A stretch of DNA of 6,308 nucleotides from Flavobacteriales bacterium UBA5871. GTDB lineage: Bacteria; Bacteroidota; Bacteroidia; Flavobacteriales_D; Crocinitomicaceae. The stretch spans positions 12,273 through 18,580 of the forward strand of contig DJFN01000020.1 in the NCBI GenBank assembly GCA_002432085.1, given 5' to 3'. The translations under genes were made by a program, and so were the position numbers. Positions 1 through 6,029 of the stretch are shown piece after piece. The notes below the pieces were generated by a model that was given only the letters and a program-made list of their open reading frames with translations, made no database searches and had not been told where the DNA came from. Every line of letters starts with the position of its first letter. Position 1 is the stretch's first letter.

Positions 1-1
1 G

Positions 2-982
2 GAATTTGACTGGTGTATTGAGCAAACATTGTTCGCGTTCGAAGGCGGCGAGCCATTGAACATGATCCTCGACGACGGCGGTGACCTTACAAACATGGTA
101 TTCGACCGTTTCCCTGAGCTGACGGCCGGAATCAAAGGACTTTCCGAAGAAACGACTACAGGTGTACACCGTCTGTATGAGCGCAAGAAAAACGGAACGC
201 TCGTAATGCCGGCTATCAACGTAAACGACTCCGTTACGAAATCCAAATTCGACAACAAATACGGCTGTAAAGAATCACTCGTGGATTCTATCCGTCGCGC
301 AACCGACGTAATGATGGCTGGTAAAGTAGCCGTTGTTTGCGGATACGGCGACGTTGGTAAAGGTTCTGCTGCTTCCCTGCGCGGAGCCGGTGCTCGCGTG
401 ATCGTTACTGAAATCGATCCGATCTGTGCGCTTCAGGCTGCTATGGACGGTTTCGAAGTGAAGAAACTGGATTCAGTTGTTCACCTCGGCGATATCATCG
501 TAACAACTACAGGAAACAAAGACATCGTAGTTGGTCGTCACTTCGAGAAAATGAAAGACAAAGCGATCGTTTGTAACATCGGTCACTTCGATAACGAGAT
601 CGACATGGGTTGGTTGAATAAAACACACGGTCATACAAAGATCGAAGTGAAGCCACAGGTTGATATCTACAACGTGAACGGTCACGACGTGATCATCCTC
701 GCTGAAGGCCGTCTGGTGAACCTCGGTTGTGCAACCGGTCACCCGTCATTCGTAATGTCCAACTCGTTCACGAACCAGACACTGGCTCAGCTCGAATTGT
801 GGCAGAACTCGGCAAACTACGACAACGACGTATACATGCTGCCTAAGCACCTCGATGAGAAAGTAGCGCGTCTGCACCTGGCGAAAATCGGTGTGGAGCT
901 CGAAACGCTTTCACAGGATCAGGCAGATTACATCGGTGTGAAAGTAGAAGGTCCGTTCAAAGCGGAGCACTACCGTTACTAA
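2..982 (+). CDS. ahcY: S-adenosylhomocysteine hydrolase (adenosylhomocysteinase), 5' truncated by window edge
   Basis: This cytosolic enzyme reversibly splits S-adenosylhomocysteine into adenosine and homocysteine, clearing the product inhibitor of methyltransferases in the activated methyl cycle. The reading frame is open from base 2, so the gene starts upstream of the window; 326 residues remain of a family length of about 430-440. Numbered from the first visible codon, the fragment shows the LDDGGD motif (23-28), SEETTTG (48-54, catalytic Glu 50), [11 protein letters not shown] (75-85, with Lys 80 and Asp 84 matching the substrate-contacting Lys and Asp of the family), the NAD-binding GYGDVGKG (114-121), the NAD-ribose Glu in TEIDP (137), and IGHFD (193-197, His 195). 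The C-terminus ends in HYRY, as is typical. No key residue is missing in the visible part. A strong terminator follows 22 bp after the TAA stop, so the transcript probably ends here. Identification is very secure; only the N-terminus is unseen. Confidence 0.98.
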   Translation, partial: EFDWCIEQTLFAFEGGEPLNMILDDGGDLTNMVFDRFPELTAGIKGLSEETTTGVHRLYERKKNGTLVMPAINVNDSVTKSKFDNKYGCKESLVDSIRRATDVMMAGKVAVVCGYGDVGKGSAASLRGAGARVIVTEIDPICALQAAMDGFEVKKLDSVVHLGDIIVTTTGNKDIVVGRHFEKMKDKAIVCNIGHFDNEIDMGWLNKTHGHTKIEVKPQVDIYNVNGHDVIILAEGRLVNLGCATGHPSFVMSNSFTNQTLAQLELWQNSANYDNDVYMLPKHLDEKVARLHLAKIGVELETLSQDQADYIGVKVEGPFKAEHYRY

Positions 983-1004
983 GAATAATTGCTTTTCAGC
1001 TACG

Positions 1005-1034
1005 AAGCTCTCCGTTTTTCGGGGAGCTTTTTTT
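1005..1034 (+). terminator. Intrinsic (Rho-independent) terminator of ahcY
   Basis: A 10-bp stem (AAGCTCTCCG at 1005-1014 with CGGGGAGCTT at 1020-1029, one G-T wobble) closes a TTTTT loop and runs into a tract of seven T (1028-1034). It lies 22 bp after the ahcY stop codon and separates ahcY from the glycosyltransferase gene downstream, which therefore probably has its own promoter. Confidence 0.93.
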
Positions 1035-1079
1035 ATTCCATCTCCGGAACTGAAGCGATCTGCGTTCGAGGATAATCAT

Positions 1080-1087
1080 TAGCTTTG
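1080..1087 (+). promoter_or_regulatory. Possible Bacteroidota -7 box (TAGCTTTG)
   Basis: TAGCTTTG matches the Bacteroidota -7 consensus TAnnTTTG. It lies in the 58-bp gap between the ahcY terminator and the glycosyltransferase start, where a promoter is expected. I see no TTG (-33 element) at the usual 17-23 bp upstream. The box ends only 5 bp before the ATG, which would make the transcript nearly leaderless. It is a weak candidate and could be chance. Confidence 0.2.
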
Positions 1088-1092
1088 AGACG

Positions 1093-2598
1093 ATGTTTGA
1101 ACAACTGAAACGAATCGACTTCACTTCCCTGAAAACCATCTTGTTCTTCGGGTTGATCGTGCGCCTCATCGCGGTGATCTTTTCCGAGGGCTACGGTATG
1201 CACGACGATCATTTCCTGGTAGTTGAAGCGGCAGGTTCCTGGGCCGACGGTTACGATTACAACCACTGGCTGCCTTGGTCGCCCGATAATACCGGGATTC
1301 CGGAAGGACACAGCTTTACGTATGTCGGACTGAATTTCCTGTTTTTCAAGCTCATGAAGCTCATCGGTATTCACGATCCGAAAGTGCTTATGTTCATCAA
1401 CCGCCTGATTCACGCACTCGTTTCGTTGCTGGTCGTGAAATACGGGTTCAAGATCACGGAGAAAATCTCCAATCGGAAAACGGCCGTTACAGCCGGCTGG
1501 CTCCTTGCCTGTCTGTGGGCTTTCCCATGGCTTTCGGTGCGCAACCTGGTTGAAGTGATAAGTATTCCGTTCCTCGTTTGCGGCGTCTGGCTGGCAATCA
1601 AAAACGGCAAAAAATCGCTGCTGTTCTGGTCGGGCATGCTCATCGGAATGGCTATTTCGTTCCGCTATCAGATCGGCATTTTCGCGATCGGCATGGGGAT
1701 TTACTATTTCTTCAAGTGGGAATGGCAACGCCTTCTCTTGCTTACAGCAGGCGCACTTGCAACTTTTGTCATCACACAGGGAATTGTCGATTTCTGCATC
1801 TGGGGCTATCCGTTTGCGGAATTCCAGCAGTACGTGATCTACAATATGAACGAAGGAACGGGCTACCTGAACAGCTCGAATTACTTCATGTACTTCTACG
1901 TGTTATTCGGCCTGCTGCTCTTCCCACTGGGCATCCTGGCGCTGATCGGCTATTTTGCTTCAGCGAAAAAACAATGGATGCTCTTCCTGGCGACGTTCCT
2001 GTTTATCCTCTTCCACTCATTTTTCCCGAACCGACAAGAACGTTTCATCCTGACTATTCTGCCACTCGTTATCATCCTGGCGGTTGTTGGCTACAGCTAC
2101 CTCACACATCGCACGTTCTGGCGAAAAGCCTGGAAAGTTTCCTGGATCGCTTTCTGGGTACTGAACATCCCGATGATCGCATTGTTCTCGACCATGCCTT
2201 CGAAAAAATCGCGGGTAAATGTCATGTATGCGCTTTACGGAAAAGTACGCGGCAACGAACACATTCTCATCGAGGCAACGGGTGAATCCAGTCCGGAAAT
2301 GCTGCCGATGTTCTATGCTGGCAAGTGGGAATTCGGCGTTGTCGAGCGCAGGGAAGATACGATCCCGATGAGCAGCTACGACACCATCGTTCCGTTCGAT
2401 TATGTATTCTTTTTCGGACAGGAAGACCTCGGCAAGCGCATCGCGGAAGTGAAGGTGAAATATCCGTACATGACCAAAGAAGGCATTTGCTGGCCGAGCT
2501 TTGTCGACAAGACGCTGAACAGTATCAACCCACGGAATTCGAATACGTATATCGAGATCTGGAAGACGCACGTTTACGAGCAGCATCCTCCTAAATAG
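1093..2598 (+). CDS. Multi-spanning membrane glycosyltransferase, GT22 (Alg9/PIG-B)-like
   Basis: This is a 501-residue integral membrane protein with about 11-12 hydrophobic segments. The first is at residues 14-32, others lie between about 74 and 336, and the last is at about 347-366. A soluble tail of roughly 130 residues follows (370-501). Two features suggest a GT-C fold enzyme of the GT22 class, which transfers a sugar from a polyprenyl-phosphate donor. One is the acidic pair in the first extracytoplasmic loop (MHDDH, 36-40), where GT-C enzymes keep their catalytic Asp/Glu. The other is HSFFPNRQERF (308-318), which resembles the H-x-x-x-x-(K/N)-x-E-x-RF pattern before the late membrane segments of Alg9/PIG-B proteins. 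Acceptor and sugar cannot be told from sequence. A role in glycan or glycolipid assembly at the inner membrane is inferred. The ATG at 1093 is the first in frame and is placed right before a short charged stretch and the first membrane helix. No clear Shine-Dalgarno is seen. GT39/PMT-type is the main alternative. Confidence 0.75.
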   Translation: MFEQLKRIDFTSLKTILFFGLIVRLIAVIFSEGYGMHDDHFLVVEAAGSWADGYDYNHWLPWSPDNTGIPEGHSFTYVGLNFLFFKLMKLIGIHDPKVLMFINRLIHALVSLLVVKYGFKITEKISNRKTAVTAGWLLACLWAFPWLSVRNLVEVISIPFLVCGVWLAIKNGKKSLLFWSGMLIGMAISFRYQIGIFAIGMGIYYFFKWEWQRLLLLTAGALATFVITQGIVDFCIWGYPFAEFQQYVIYNMNEGTGYLNSSNYFMYFYVLFGLLLFPLGILALIGYFASAKKQWMLFLATFLFILFHSFFPNRQERFILTILPLVIILAVVGYSYLTHRTFWRKAWKVSWIAFWVLNIPMIALFSTMPSKKSRVNVMYALYGKVRGNEHILIEATGESSPEMLPMFYAGKWEFGVVERREDTIPMSSYDTIVPFDYVFFFGQEDLGKRIAEVKVKYPYMTKEGICWPSFVDKTLNSINPRNSNTYIEIWKTHVYEQHPPK

Positions 2599-2616
2599 TC
2601 AACTCGAATAACAATC

Positions 2617-2655
2617 AATTCGCGAATTCGCAATATTTCGAATTTGCAAATTCGC
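2617..2655. repeat. Degenerate AATTCGC heptamer array with imperfect dyad symmetry
   Basis: Within the 163-bp spacer between the glycosyltransferase and the sugar dehydrogenase, AATTCGC occurs at 2617-2623, 2625-2631 and 2649-2655, with the variant AATTTGC at 2641-2647 and AATATTTCG between. The array can also fold on itself: GCGAATT (2622-2628) pairs with AATTCGC (2649-2655), and GCAA (2630-2633) pairs with TTGC (2644-2647) inside. No T-tract follows, so it does not look like an ordinary terminator. The rest of the spacer (2656-2761) shows no gene. TAAGTTTC at 2656-2663 is a 5-of-6 match to TAnnTTTG (fixed positions), without a well-placed -33 box. Confidence 0.65.
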
Positions 2656-2761
2656 TAAGTTTCCTGCTGAAGCTCGACTTTTTCGAAGTTTAAGAAGTCT
2701 TAACGTCCTTGTCTTTCAAATCGTTCTACGATGATGTAACTTGAGCCGCAAACGAACGCTT

Positions 2762-4126
2762 ATGAAAGCACATTACCTTCTCTTTTCCGGTATTTTGTTC
2801 TTCGCTTCCTGTGGTGAAAGTGAAGCCCAGACGACGCAAATGATCGGCTCCACCGAAGTAGTGATCGATACGCTGAATGACGAAATGACCGTTCCGTGGG
2901 AAATACAGCTCGAAGGAGACTACCTGTGGGTAACGGAACGTCCGGGCTATGTGAGCAGGATCGAGCTTGCTACAGGAGAAAAAGACATCATTCTGAATCT
3001 GACTTCAGAAGTTCACGCGAGCGGTGAAGCAGGTTTGCTCGGAATGGCGCTTCATCCTGATTTTCCACAGACTCCGGAGGTATTTCTCGTTTATACTTAC
3101 GGTCCGGTAGAGGACAGTTACTTTCATGAAAAACTGGTGAAATACACCTGGAACGGAACTGCGCTGGTCAATGAGGTCGATTTGCTGACGGATATCCTCG
3201 CCTGGGATGCGCACAACGGATCGCGCCTGCTGTTCCTTCCCGACGGAACCTTGCTGATGTCGACCGGAGAACAATACATCAATGATCAGGCACAGGATCC
3301 TGAATCGCTTTCGGGGAAATACCTGCGACTGAATACCGACGGTTCGATCCCGGCCGATAATCCCGATCCGACTTCGTATGTCTATTCGATGGGACATCGC
3401 AATTCACAGGGAATCGTGCGATTGCCGAGTGGTAAGCTGCTCATTTCCGAGCACGGTCCTTCCACCGATGACGAGATTTCGATTCTCGAAGCCGATAATA
3501 ATTACGGTTGGCCGCTCATTCACGGTTTTTGCGATCAAAGCTTCGAAGACGATCCTTGCGCTACCGGTTTGTACACACCGCCGATTCACGCCTGGACGCC
3601 GACGATCGCCACCTCAGATCTGGTGTATTATCAAAATCCGTCTTTTCCCGAGTGGAACAACCGCTTGCTCATGACCACGCTCGCCGGCAGAAAGCTCGTT
3701 GCTATGCAGCTCAATGCGGAAGAAACAGACGTGATCGATGAAGACGTGTACTTTGAAAATCAGTTTGGACGCTTGCGTGATATCGCTATTGGGCCGGACA
3801 ATGAAATTTATATCGCGACCAATTCCGGAGTACCCGGTACGCATCCTATTATCCGCATCACACCGGTCGATTTCACAGGATTGAACGACCTTTCGCAACA
3901 CGAATTCCGTGTTTATCCGACCGCTTTTTCCAATGAATTAACGATCCATCATACCGCTTCAAACGCAACGCTGGTGATCACCGATATAAACGGAAAACGC
4001 ATCAAGGAAGAGCGGGAGGTCGCATCCGGCGAAGTGATTCAGCTGAAAGTCGCGCCGGGCGTTTATTTCGCATCGTTAATAAATGGAAATCAGCTCATTG
4101 GACGACAAAAGATTATCAAACAATAG
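2762..4126 (+). CDS. Secreted PQQ-dependent sugar dehydrogenase-type beta-propeller with T9SS sorting domain
   Basis: This 454-residue exported protein is predicted to oxidise sugars (aldose to lactone) with pyrroloquinoline quinone, outside the cell or at its surface. Residues 1-22 form a signal peptide. The propeller spans about 31-370 and has family signatures: VTERPG (57-62), EAGLLGMALHPDF (89-101), HNGSRL with the likely catalytic His 151, GHRN (211-214), EHGPSTDDE (230-238) and GRLRD (336-340). His 151, Arg 213/Asn 214, Lys 311 and Arg 337/Arg 339 fall in the order and roughly the spacing of the base, PQQ and active-site residues of soluble glucose dehydrogenase. Residues about 382-454 match the type A T9SS C-terminal sorting domain (VYPTAFSNELTI, DINGKRI, PGVYF, KIIK). 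The ATG at 2762 is chosen over an upstream in-frame TTG (2741) because it gives a clean signal peptide. Cys 17 creates a lipobox-like FASC, while SEA at 20-22 suits ordinary signal peptidase, so the mature end is uncertain. True substrate is unknown; many relatives are described only as glucose/sorbosone dehydrogenases. Confidence 0.88.
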   Translation: MKAHYLLFSGILFFASCGESEAQTTQMIGSTEVVIDTLNDEMTVPWEIQLEGDYLWVTERPGYVSRIELATGEKDIILNLTSEVHASGEAGLLGMALHPDFPQTPEVFLVYTYGPVEDSYFHEKLVKYTWNGTALVNEVDLLTDILAWDAHNGSRLLFLPDGTLLMSTGEQYINDQAQDPESLSGKYLRLNTDGSIPADNPDPTSYVYSMGHRNSQGIVRLPSGKLLISEHGPSTDDEISILEADNNYGWPLIHGFCDQSFEDDPCATGLYTPPIHAWTPTIATSDLVYYQNPSFPEWNNRLLMTTLAGRKLVAMQLNAEETDVIDEDVYFENQFGRLRDIAIGPDNEIYIATNSGVPGTHPIIRITPVDFTGLNDLSQHEFRVYPTAFSNELTIHHTASNATLVITDINGKRIKEEREVASGEVIQLKVAPGVYFASLINGNQLIGRQKIIKQ

Positions 4127-4140
4127 TGTGTAGTTAGTGA

Positions 4141-4196
4141 ATTGAAAGTTGGAAGTTGGAAGTTGGAAGTTGGAAGTTGGAAGTTGGAAGTTTGAA
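4141..4196. repeat. Tandem heptamer repeat (GTTGGAA)6 with degenerate edges
   Basis: Six perfect head-to-tail copies of GTTGGAA occupy 4148-4189. They are flanked by a decayed copy on each side (ATTGAAA at 4141-4147, GTTTGAA at 4190-4196). The array starts 14 bp after the stop codon of the sugar dehydrogenase gene. It contains no ORF and no dyad symmetry. It resembles the heptanucleotide short tandem repeats known from spacers of several bacterial groups. Slippage should make the copy number variable. Confidence 0.95.
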
Positions 4197-4331
4197 AATA
4201 AACTTTTGAAATCAGGCTTGAAAAGCTATTTCCGAAAAACACGTTGATCAGACGGATCATCGAACAACCGTTACCAACCAGATAGAGCGTTGTGTAATAA
4301 TGTAATATTACAAGTGGAAGTTTTATTCTTG

Positions 4332-4352
4332 AATTCCTGTCACGCAGGAATT
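4332..4352 (-). other. Short hairpin downstream of the Rieske-like lipoprotein gene
   Basis: AATTCCTG (4332-4339) and CAGGAATT (4345-4352) form a perfect 8-bp stem around a 5-nt loop. It lies 20 bp beyond the stop codon of the minus-strand lipoprotein gene, a suitable place for a transcript end. Neither strand has a T-run after it, so it may stabilise a 3' end or be an atypical terminator. The strand assignment is inferred from position only. Confidence 0.35.
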
Positions 4353-4372
4353 TCGGGAACGGATTTCAAGGC

Positions 4373-4801
4373 TTAATTATAAATCCGAAGGAGGTTGCTG
4401 CCATCCCATAGCGTCTGGTACTGGCGCAGCCCCCATTCGGAGCCTGAAACCGGTGAACCGTCGTAAAGAGAGAAACGAGCGCCTGAACAAGCGTCTACGA
4501 GCTCGAGGAAATTCTCTTCGTCAGGCGTAAGGGCTGTTGCACAGGTGTTTTCCGGATCTTCAGGCGACTGGCGTTCCCAGGCCACGAAGACATCGGGCGA
4601 CATCCGGTAAACAATAATTCCTTTGATTCCGCCGTTCACATAACACCAGCCTCCGACGCCATTCAAAGCCGTGTAGGACGGCAATGTCAGGTCGATTGTG
4701 ATATCGATCGGAATGCTGGGAATGGGATGATTCTTGTTCTTCTTCTTGCAGGAAAAACAAAACGGCAAAAGGAGAATAAATAGTATTTTCACCAAACGCA
4801 T
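4373..4801 (-). CDS. Small lipoprotein with a Rieske-like fold lacking the cluster ligands
   Basis: This 142-residue lipoprotein precursor has an N-terminal hydrophobic stretch (5-17) ending in CFSC with Cys 18 as the lipidated residue, followed by Lys-rich CKKKNK. The rest resembles a Bacteroidota family of Rieske-domain-like lipoproteins, as I remember it. Shared patterns are a short IDLTLPSYTALN strand (36-47), GGWCYVNGG (50-58), GIIVYR (61-66), an R-x-x-P-x-D-P-x-x-x-C segment (77-87), a Cys before F-S-L-Y-D-G (105-115), and L-R-x-Y near the end (125-128). A true Rieske centre needs C-x-H and C-x-x-H. Here the first position reads QSP (78-80) and the second CSGA (105-108), so only one ligand Cys is left and no [2Fe-2S] cluster is expected. 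Cys 87 and Cys 105 could form a disulfide. Function is unknown. The start is the first in-frame ATG and gives a standard lipoprotein signal. It stands head to head with the basic lipoprotein gene. Confidence 0.8.
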   Translation of the reverse strand: MRLVKILFILLLPFCFSCKKKNKNHPIPSIPIDITIDLTLPSYTALNGVGGWCYVNGGIKGIIVYRMSPDVFVAWERQSPEDPENTCATALTPDEENFLELVDACSGARFSLYDGSPVSGSEWGLRQYQTLWDGSNLLRIYN

Positions 4802-4807
4802 CGATGC
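4798..4807. other. 10-bp palindrome holding opposed ATG codons
   Basis: GCATCGATGC is a perfect palindrome. It contains the start codon of the minus-strand lipoprotein gene (4801-4799) and an in-frame upstream ATG of the plus-strand small lipoprotein gene (4804-4806), two bases apart. There is thus almost no spacer between two divergent genes. Any promoter for one gene must lie inside the 5' coding part of the other. Confidence 0.5.
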
Positions 4808-4821
4808 GAGCTTTTTACGCT

Positions 4822-5094
4822 ATGAAGATAACAACGTTTTTTCAGCTGTTCCTATTGTGCCTGGCGTTAAATTCTACTGCCTGCCGCAGTGCCGGACCGG
4901 GAAATGCTCCTGCTTCCGTCGAAGAAGCCGAAAAGCAATTGGCCAAAAAGCGGAAAAAAGAGGTCAAAGCAGCCGAAAAAGAAATGAAGCGCGCTAAAAA
5001 GGAACACTGGAAGCGCCAAAGCAAAGCCACAAGGAAAAGCGTGAAACGCAATGAGCGCCGACAAAAGAAGCTTGCGCGTCAAAGACGCGGCTAG
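4822..5094 (+). CDS. Small highly basic lipoprotein, unknown function
   Basis: The precursor has 90 residues. A hydrophobic signal (about 5-20) ends in STAC, with Cys 21 as the likely lipidated residue. After a Gly/Pro/Ala linker (24-31), residues 33-90 are almost all charged and mostly Lys/Arg (for example KKRKKEVK and KRNERRQKK), with a helical or coiled-coil look. The segment H62-W-K-R-Q-S-K-x-T-R-K resembles small basic Bacteroidota proteins of unknown role that share an H-x-x-x-Q-x-K-x-T-R-K core; this is from memory. The ATG at 4822 is preferred because it gives a typical M-K signal peptide. An in-frame ATG at 4804 would add six residues. Such a positive lipid-anchored tail could bind anionic partners such as lipopolysaccharide or nucleic acid, but that is speculation. 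It runs convergently towards the binding-protein gene and ends right at the inverted heptamer array. Confidence 0.7.
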   Translation: MKITTFFQLFLLCLALNSTACRSAGPGNAPASVEEAEKQLAKKRKKEVKAAEKEMKRAKKEHWKRQSKATRKSVKRNERRQKKLARQRRG

Positions 5095-5165
5095 CAATTG
5101 ACAATTTTACAATGGACAATGGACAACGCGTTAATTGTCAATTGTCACCTGTCCATTGTCAATTA
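5095..5165. repeat. Heptamer array folded as an imperfect inverted repeat
   Basis: The left arm reads as heptamers CAATTGA (5095), CAATTTTA (an 8-mer, 5102), CAATGGA (5110), CAATGGA (5117) and CAA. A CGCG centre (5127-5130) follows. The right arm is built of the complementary unit: TTAATTG, TCAATTG, TCACCTG, TCCATTG, TCAATTA (5131-5165). CAATGGACA (5110-5118, again 5117-5125) pairs perfectly with TGTCCATTG (5150-5158). The element begins directly after the stop codon of the basic lipoprotein gene and ends inside the stop codon of the minus-strand binding-protein gene. It fills the whole convergent spacer. There is no T-tract, but the RNA from either strand could form a long stem and act as a shared transcript end. 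Confidence 0.85.
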
Positions 5166-6029
5166 GATAAAGAGTTTTTGTCGCCAGTCTTTCGCTTCCG
5201 TTTCTGAAAGCAATCCGAGTTTTGTAAGGTAATATGTCACTTTTTCGAACGCCAGCGGGTATTCGATCGCGTTGTAGTTCCATTCTGTTTCGGAAAGCCA
5301 TGCTTTTACCTGGTCGAGGCGCAGGTTGTAACGCCAGCTGATCACTTCGGCAGTGTAGCGGCTTTTCTTCAGATCGGCAGCTTTCTGACTCACCACATTG
5401 ACCATCGAAGTAAGCAGATCGTAGTGCTGCTCGGCAATTTCGGTACGAGCAGCAATCACGAAGCATGGCCACGGCGTTACGACTTCGCCCACGTAGCGGC
5501 ATTTCTGCTGTTCCACAAATGGGAACGTCGTGTATTTTTCCCAGAGAAAAGCCTGCGCTTCGTTGTGCTCCAACGCCCATAATCCGCCGTAAATATCTCC
5601 GATCACGTTGAATTTCAAGGAATCGAGCGACCAGCCCAGCTGATCGGCCATTACGTAGGCCATCAAATGAGATCCCGATCCTTCTCGGGAAATCGCAAAA
5701 GTCTGGTTTTCGACGTCATTTTCGGACTGAATATCCGATTTGAACGGAACGTGAATGCCCCAATGCAACGGTGAAACCACGTAAACGCCCAGGATTTTGG
5801 CGTCGAGTCCCTGGAGAATGGCTTTGGTGATTCCTTCGGTCAGCAATACAGCCACATCGAGCGAGCCGGTTTCCAGACCGCGGATCATTTGCCCCGTTCC
5901 ACCGCTCATATCGCTCCAATGCAGGTCAAGACCGGTCTTTTTGAATCGACCTTCTTCGATGGCCAGTCGCCACGGCAGGTTAAAATGCTCGGGAACGCCC
6001 CCGATCTTGAGTCCTGTTAAGGTTTTCAT
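5163..6029 (-). CDS. Periplasmic-binding-protein-fold protein without signal peptide (NMT1/SsuA-like, CA3427-type)
   Basis: This 288-residue protein has the organisation of type II substrate-binding proteins of the NMT1/ThiY/SsuA superfamily. It opens with [13 protein letters not shown] (8-20), then has [14 protein letters not shown] (23-36), [10 protein letters not shown] (43-52), [12 protein letters not shown] (56-67), SPLHWGI (86-92) and [12 protein letters not shown] (114-125). These are the usual ligand-cleft loops. There is no N-terminal hydrophobic signal: the first beta strand begins at about residue 7, so the protein is probably cytosolic. The VPEHF, LTEG, SPLxW and R-x-GSGS pattern fits my memory of a signal-less family known from fungi (Candida albicans CA3427) and bacteria, whose ligand I cannot name. 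The ATG overlaps the TGA of the upstream ABC exporter gene (ATGA), so it is likely translated by coupling from that message. Its TAA stop lies within the inverted heptamer array. No membrane permease gene of an importer is visible next to it. Confidence 0.82.
   Translation of the reverse strand: MKTLTGLKIGGVPEHFNLPWRLAIEEGRFKKTGLDLHWSDMSGGTGQMIRGLETGSLDVAVLLTEGITKAILQGLDAKILGVYVVSPLHWGIHVPFKSDIQSENDVENQTFAISREGSGSHLMAYVMADQLGWSLDSLKFNVIGDIYGGLWALEHNEAQAFLWEKYTTFPFVEQQKCRYVGEVVTPWPCFVIAARTEIAEQHYDLLTSMVNVVSQKAADLKKSRYTAEVISWRYNLRLDQVKAWLSETEWNYNAIEYPLAFEKVTYYLTKLGLLSETEAKDWRQKLFI

Larger units (their letters stand above)
4127..4372. other. 246-bp convergent intergenic spacer, no gene seen
   Basis: This lies between the convergent sugar dehydrogenase (+) and Rieske-like lipoprotein (-) genes. 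Besides the heptamer array it holds a perfect 10-bp palindrome GTAATATTAC (4302-4311) and one short hairpin (4332-4352). The stretch 4197-4301 shows no ORF, repeat or clear structure that I can recognise. No intrinsic terminator with a T-tract is visible for either gene. Confidence 0.6.

Noticed and set aside
1033..1728. Long minus-strand open frame (231 codons) opposite the glycosyltransferase gene
   Set aside because: It shows no recognisable motif and overlaps both the ahcY terminator and a well-supported membrane protein. It is a frame shadow. The open frames at 1578-2285 (+) and 2017-2586 (-) are rejected for the same reason.
2677..2700. GACTT...AAGTC dyad around TTCGAA upstream of the sugar dehydrogenase as a possible terminator or operator
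   Set aside because: The stem is only 5 bp with a large AT-rich loop and no T-tract. It is too weak to support a call.
2741..2761. TTG start adding seven residues to the sugar dehydrogenase
   Set aside because: The extra residues put several basic residues before a signal peptide that is already complete from the ATG at 2762, and no ribosome binding site favours the TTG.
4141..4196. Heptamer array considered as a CRISPR array or iteron-type origin
   Set aside because: The repeats are contiguous 7-mers without spacers, and no cas or replication-initiator gene is nearby.
4303..4311. TAATATTAC, identical to the nonanucleotide at rolling-circle origins of geminivirus-like circular DNA viruses
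   Set aside because: No flanking stem presents it in a loop, no Rep gene is present, and the surroundings are chromosomal. A 9-base AT-rich match is likely by chance.
4734..4997. Plus-strand open frame of 87 codons across the divergent start region
   Set aside because: It overlaps both small lipoprotein genes in other frames and lacks a signal peptide or domain. The two lipoproteins have much better N-termini.
5131..5580. Minus-strand open frame of 149 codons inside the binding-protein gene
   Set aside because: It is frame-shifted within a protein with clear family motifs, and its end is composed of the heptamer repeat. It is a shadow ORF.
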